A stretch of DNA of 7,756 bases from a bacterium (GTDB lineage Bacteria; Auribacterota; JABMQX01). Positions 5,561 through 7,756 of the stretch are shown piece after piece (within the stretch, counting starts at the first letter, position 1; the number at the start of each line of letters is the position of its first letter). The stretch spans positions 1-7,756 of the forward strand of contig JABMQX010000264.1 in assembly GCA_013203085.1 (NCBI GenBank). The letters are read 5' to 3'. The notes under the pieces are model-generated. The model worked only from the letters and a program-made list of their open reading frames with translations, was not told the origin of the DNA and made no database searches. The position numbers were made by a program, and so were the translations under genes.

Positions 5561-7558
5561 CTACTGGGGCGGCGAGATGATGAGTCGGTAGAAGCGTCTC
5601 GATTCCTCTGCTCCGGGCGCGTTCTCGAAGCGCATGGCGCCGTATGAAGTTGCCGACCTGGTAGAAAGAACGGTCGTAGAGCCGTTCAGCAGCTCCGTTA
5701 GGGAATCGGCGGTCACCAACTCGTATGTCCTTCCGGCTCGGCCCGGCCAGGTCAGAAGAGGCACGTCTGTTCCCTCTCGCCGCTCTATTCGCAGCCGTGG
5801 ACAATCCTGTGGGTTCACCGGAGAGGTCCCCGCAAGATACTCCTGTAAATTCGTGGAACCATCATTGTCGGCATCGGCGTTCGCGTCCGCCTGGTTGCCC
5901 GTGTCTATCCCCAGCCGCTGTTCCCAGACATCCGGCATCCCGTCGCCATCGGCGTCGGTCAGGCCCTCATCCCAGACGAGCTGCGGGGGATGACGCTCCG
6001 TCCCTCCCGCGATGCGCATCTCCTCGATGCAATACCAGCAAACAGTCCCCGGCTGCCTTGTCTCATCTGAGAAGCTGTATGAGCCGCCTTGCCTGGGGCT
6101 TCCGTGAGAGGGAATCAGGTGCTCGTTGAGCTTCACCCACGGCCCCTCAGGCGTCTCGGCCCGCAGGACGTTGAATCCCGCCATATCAATTTCCGCGCCC
6201 GTTTCCCACTCCAGGACCACCTCGGAATCGAGCGCGGTTGCGCGGAAGGAGCACAGCTCGACCAAAGTGTATTCCTCGCTCACGGGGGCGGAGCAGTAGC
6301 TCCACGAGCCGCCAACGCGGACATCGTAGCTCGAACCGCTGTTGTTTGTTATCTTCATGGCGAGGCAGTCGCCAGTGCTCACCGTAAACGAACCGGTATC
6401 CGTCGTGAATGTGAAGACTGTCGCGGAGCCATCTCCCGTTATGGTTGCGTCCGGGCCGCCTGCCGTAAAGTTCGTGCCGTTCTCGTCGTCGGCATAACCT
6501 ATTTCAACCGTGAATGTATGCCCGGTCGTGGGCGCCGAGGTGAACGTTACCTGCCCTGTCCAGCCGGTGGCGACCCCGAAAATGGTGCTTGACGTAGCAG
6601 GCCCCGTCGCCCAGGTTTGCGAGGAGCTGGCGCCCACAGTCACAGTCCCGCCCGGCTCGGACATAACCCCCTGGTACATCGAGGGGTTGGAAAGCCACCA
6701 TGCCTGGAGATCGTAGCTGGCGGTGGACGCGACGAGGGGATAGTCATCCAGATGCCCTGCTCCCTCACCTGTGTCGTACGATGTATCCCCGATACCATCG
6801 CCGTTGCCATCGCTCCCCCCGTAGTCGCTGTAATAATTCCCCATATTATTCTGCTTGGATGCGCTACTGTAGAAGTACCCCAGCAGCGTCGGCGACTTCC
6901 AGGTGTTCGTTGAGTTCGACCAAACCTGATCCGTCGTGTTGCCGCTGGAGTTGTTCAGGTAGATAGTGTTGGAGGAGCAGGAGGACAGGACAATGCCATA
7001 ACTGTTACTGGAACAGGTGTTGCCCGAAATCGTGTTGGAGGAGGAGTACAGGAAGATGCCATAGTAATTTTGGCGGCTGGCGTCGTAGCCGCAGCGGTTG
7101 TTGGATATCGTGCAATGGTCGGCGCCACTTTCAAGGTATATGCCTCTTTTACCAGCGGCTGTTGCCCCGTAAATGTCCAAACCGGTTATCGTGACGTTGT
7201 TGGCCGTTACGTAGAACACGTGGTCGCTGGTGCTACTTGCCTTGACCTGAGGCGCAGTGCCATCGTCGTCGTACGCTTCTATGGTCAGGCTCTTCCCGAC
7301 GTTGACGTTCTCAGTGTAATCGTCGGTAGATGCATTGTCATCATCCATCACCTTGATCGTGTCGTTGGCAATAGAACTGTCAACGGCGTGCTGGATGGTG
7401 CGCCAGGCCTGGCCGTCACCTGTACCCGTACCGCTGTTCCCGTCATTCCCGGTGGGGCTGACGTAGTAGGTCGTCGCGCCGGCCGCCGCGCCGATGACCA
7501 TGAAAGGCAAAACCGCCAATAATGCCAGAATCGTACGGGTTCGCTGCGTTGTGAACAT
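5561..7558 (-). CDS. Secreted NosD-like right-handed beta-helix protein with FnIII-like and calcium-repeat modules
   Basis: This 665-residue protein has a signal peptide (basic QRTR then LALLAVLPFMVIGAAAGA, cleavage near 27). YYVSPTGNDGNSGTGTGDG (31-49) and AWRTIQHAVDSS begin a parallel beta-helix with repeated NNRC, GIFLYSSSNTISGN and GIVLSSCSSNTIYLN coils (about 115-205). GNYYSDYGGSDGNGDGIGD (240-258) and DDYPLV are the usual closing motif of NosD-type helices. A low-complexity Thr/Gly/Ser beta-sandwich follows (about 285-425), then an FnIII-like module with WETGAEIDMAGFNVLR (451-466), then a thrombospondin-3/EF-like calcium motif DADGDGMPDVWEQ (535-547) and DADNDGSTNLQEYLAGTSP (562-580). 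Such proteins bind or cleave polysaccharides or coat surfaces; no catalytic residues can be assigned. No sorting signal is seen at the C-terminus (ends SPPQ). ATG 7558 has a strong ribosome binding site. It has the same orientation as the operon but is 489 bases away, so a functional link is unproven. Confidence 0.88.
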   Translation of the reverse strand: MFTTQRTRTILALLAVLPFMVIGAAAGATTYYVSPTGNDGNSGTGTGDGQAWRTIQHAVDSSIANDTIKVMDDDNASTDDYTENVNVGKSLTIEAYDDDGTAPQVKASSTSDHVFYVTANNVTITGLDIYGATAAGKRGIYLESGADHCTISNNRCGYDASRQNYYGIFLYSSSNTISGNTCSSNSYGIVLSSCSSNTIYLNNSSGNTTDQVWSNSTNTWKSPTLLGYFYSSASKQNNMGNYYSDYGGSDGNGDGIGDTSYDTGEGAGHLDDYPLVASTASYDLQAWWLSNPSMYQGVMSEPGGTVTVGASSSQTWATGPATSSTIFGVATGWTGQVTFTSAPTTGHTFTVEIGYADDENGTNFTAGGPDATITGDGSATVFTFTTDTGSFTVSTGDCLAMKITNNSGSSYDVRVGGSWSYCSAPVSEEYTLVELCSFRATALDSEVVLEWETGAEIDMAGFNVLRAETPEGPWVKLNEHLIPSHGSPRQGGSYSFSDETRQPGTVCWYCIEEMRIAGGTERHPPQLVWDEGLTDADGDGMPDVWEQRLGIDTGNQADANADADNDGSTNLQEYLAGTSPVNPQDCPRLRIERREGTDVPLLTWPGRAGRTYELVTADSLTELLNGSTTVLSTRSATSYGAMRFENAPGAEESRRFYRLIISPPQ

Positions 7559-7565
7559 GACTTTT

Positions 7566-7573
7566 CCCTCCTT
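7566..7573 (-). promoter_or_regulatory. Ribosome binding site of the beta-helix gene
   Basis: The minus strand reads AAGGAGGG, 7 bases before ATG 7558. It supports the chosen start, which also gives a proper signal peptide. Confidence 0.8.
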
Positions 7574-7617
7574 CCTTATATTTCGCGTTACGGTTTCTTG
7601 GGAGCATCTGTTTGTTC

Positions 7618-7635
7618 CGGGCCGGAAGCGGCCCG
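7618..7635. other. Perfect 7-bp hairpin in the leader of the beta-helix gene
   Basis: CGGGCCG (7618-7624) pairs with CGGCCCG (7629-7635) around a 4-base loop. On the transcribed minus strand it ends 59 bases before the ATG. No T run follows, so it is not an intrinsic terminator. I could not match the surrounding sequence to a riboswitch family. The rest of 7574-7756 shows no gene; the last bases (CAGGATGAAC at 7743-7752) resemble the reverse strand of repeat block A. Confidence 0.5.
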
Positions 7636-7756
7636 TCCATTCCTCTGAAGCGATCCGGGGGCTTCAACGAATCGTTCCCGCCAGCTTCGCAAGTGCTCTG
7701 ATTCATAAGTCCGTGGACCTATTCTCTTTTCTGACTGGATGACAGGATGAACGCGA

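Noticed and set aside
7070..7522. 150-codon plus-strand open frame, with others at 5634-6592
   Set aside because: They are antisense to the well-supported beta-helix protein; the valine/arginine-rich translations mirror its Asp/Thr/Gly codons.

Overview
The window comes from a bacterium with moderately GC-rich coding DNA, and every gene I can support lies on the minus strand. I cannot name the organism. The mix of a large gingipain-type (C25) protease, a secreted right-handed beta-helix protein with FnIII-like and calcium-binding repeats, and degenerate GGATAAACAGGAT-type and GCGTCTTTGCG-type intergenic repeats suggests an uncultivated, diderm, environmental lineage (Planctomycetota, Hydrogenedentota, KSB1-like and similar). 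That is inference only.

Layout, read right to left in the direction of transcription. 7559-7756 is a leader region with a strong ribosome binding site and one GC-rich hairpin. 5561-7558 encodes a complete 665-residue secreted NosD-like beta-helix protein. 5072-5560 is non-coding and holds two ATCC-rich repeat blocks, two copies of a 28-base GCG-rich repeat, and a 97-base element made of nested perfect hairpins. 5071 to 1 is one tightly packed operon: a 58-residue RiPP-type precursor peptide, a PqqD/radical SAM/SPASM maturase split into two frames by an apparent one-base shift, an HprK-like P-loop kinase, and the first 813 codons of a secreted C25 cysteine peptidase. That last gene runs off the left edge with no stop and is open for its entire visible length.

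In the operon, consecutive genes overlap by 1, 4, 23 and 8 bases. The precursor has a strong Shine-Dalgarno sequence, and the maturase start has none and overlaps the precursor stop as TGATG. The proposed system is as follows. The precursor leader (Tyr-x-x-Pro motif) is recognised by the PqqD-like domain of the maturase, the radical SAM and SPASM parts modify the short Cys/Ser/Asp-rich C-terminal core, the HprK homologue may phosphorylate it, and the exported C25 peptidase may be its protease or its target. It resembles the SynChlorMet (Scm) cassettes, which pair radical SAM/SPASM proteins and a PqqD-like protein with an HprK-like protein. The translationally linked gingipain-type peptidase is the unusual part. 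The maturase frameshift must be resolved before calling the system functional.
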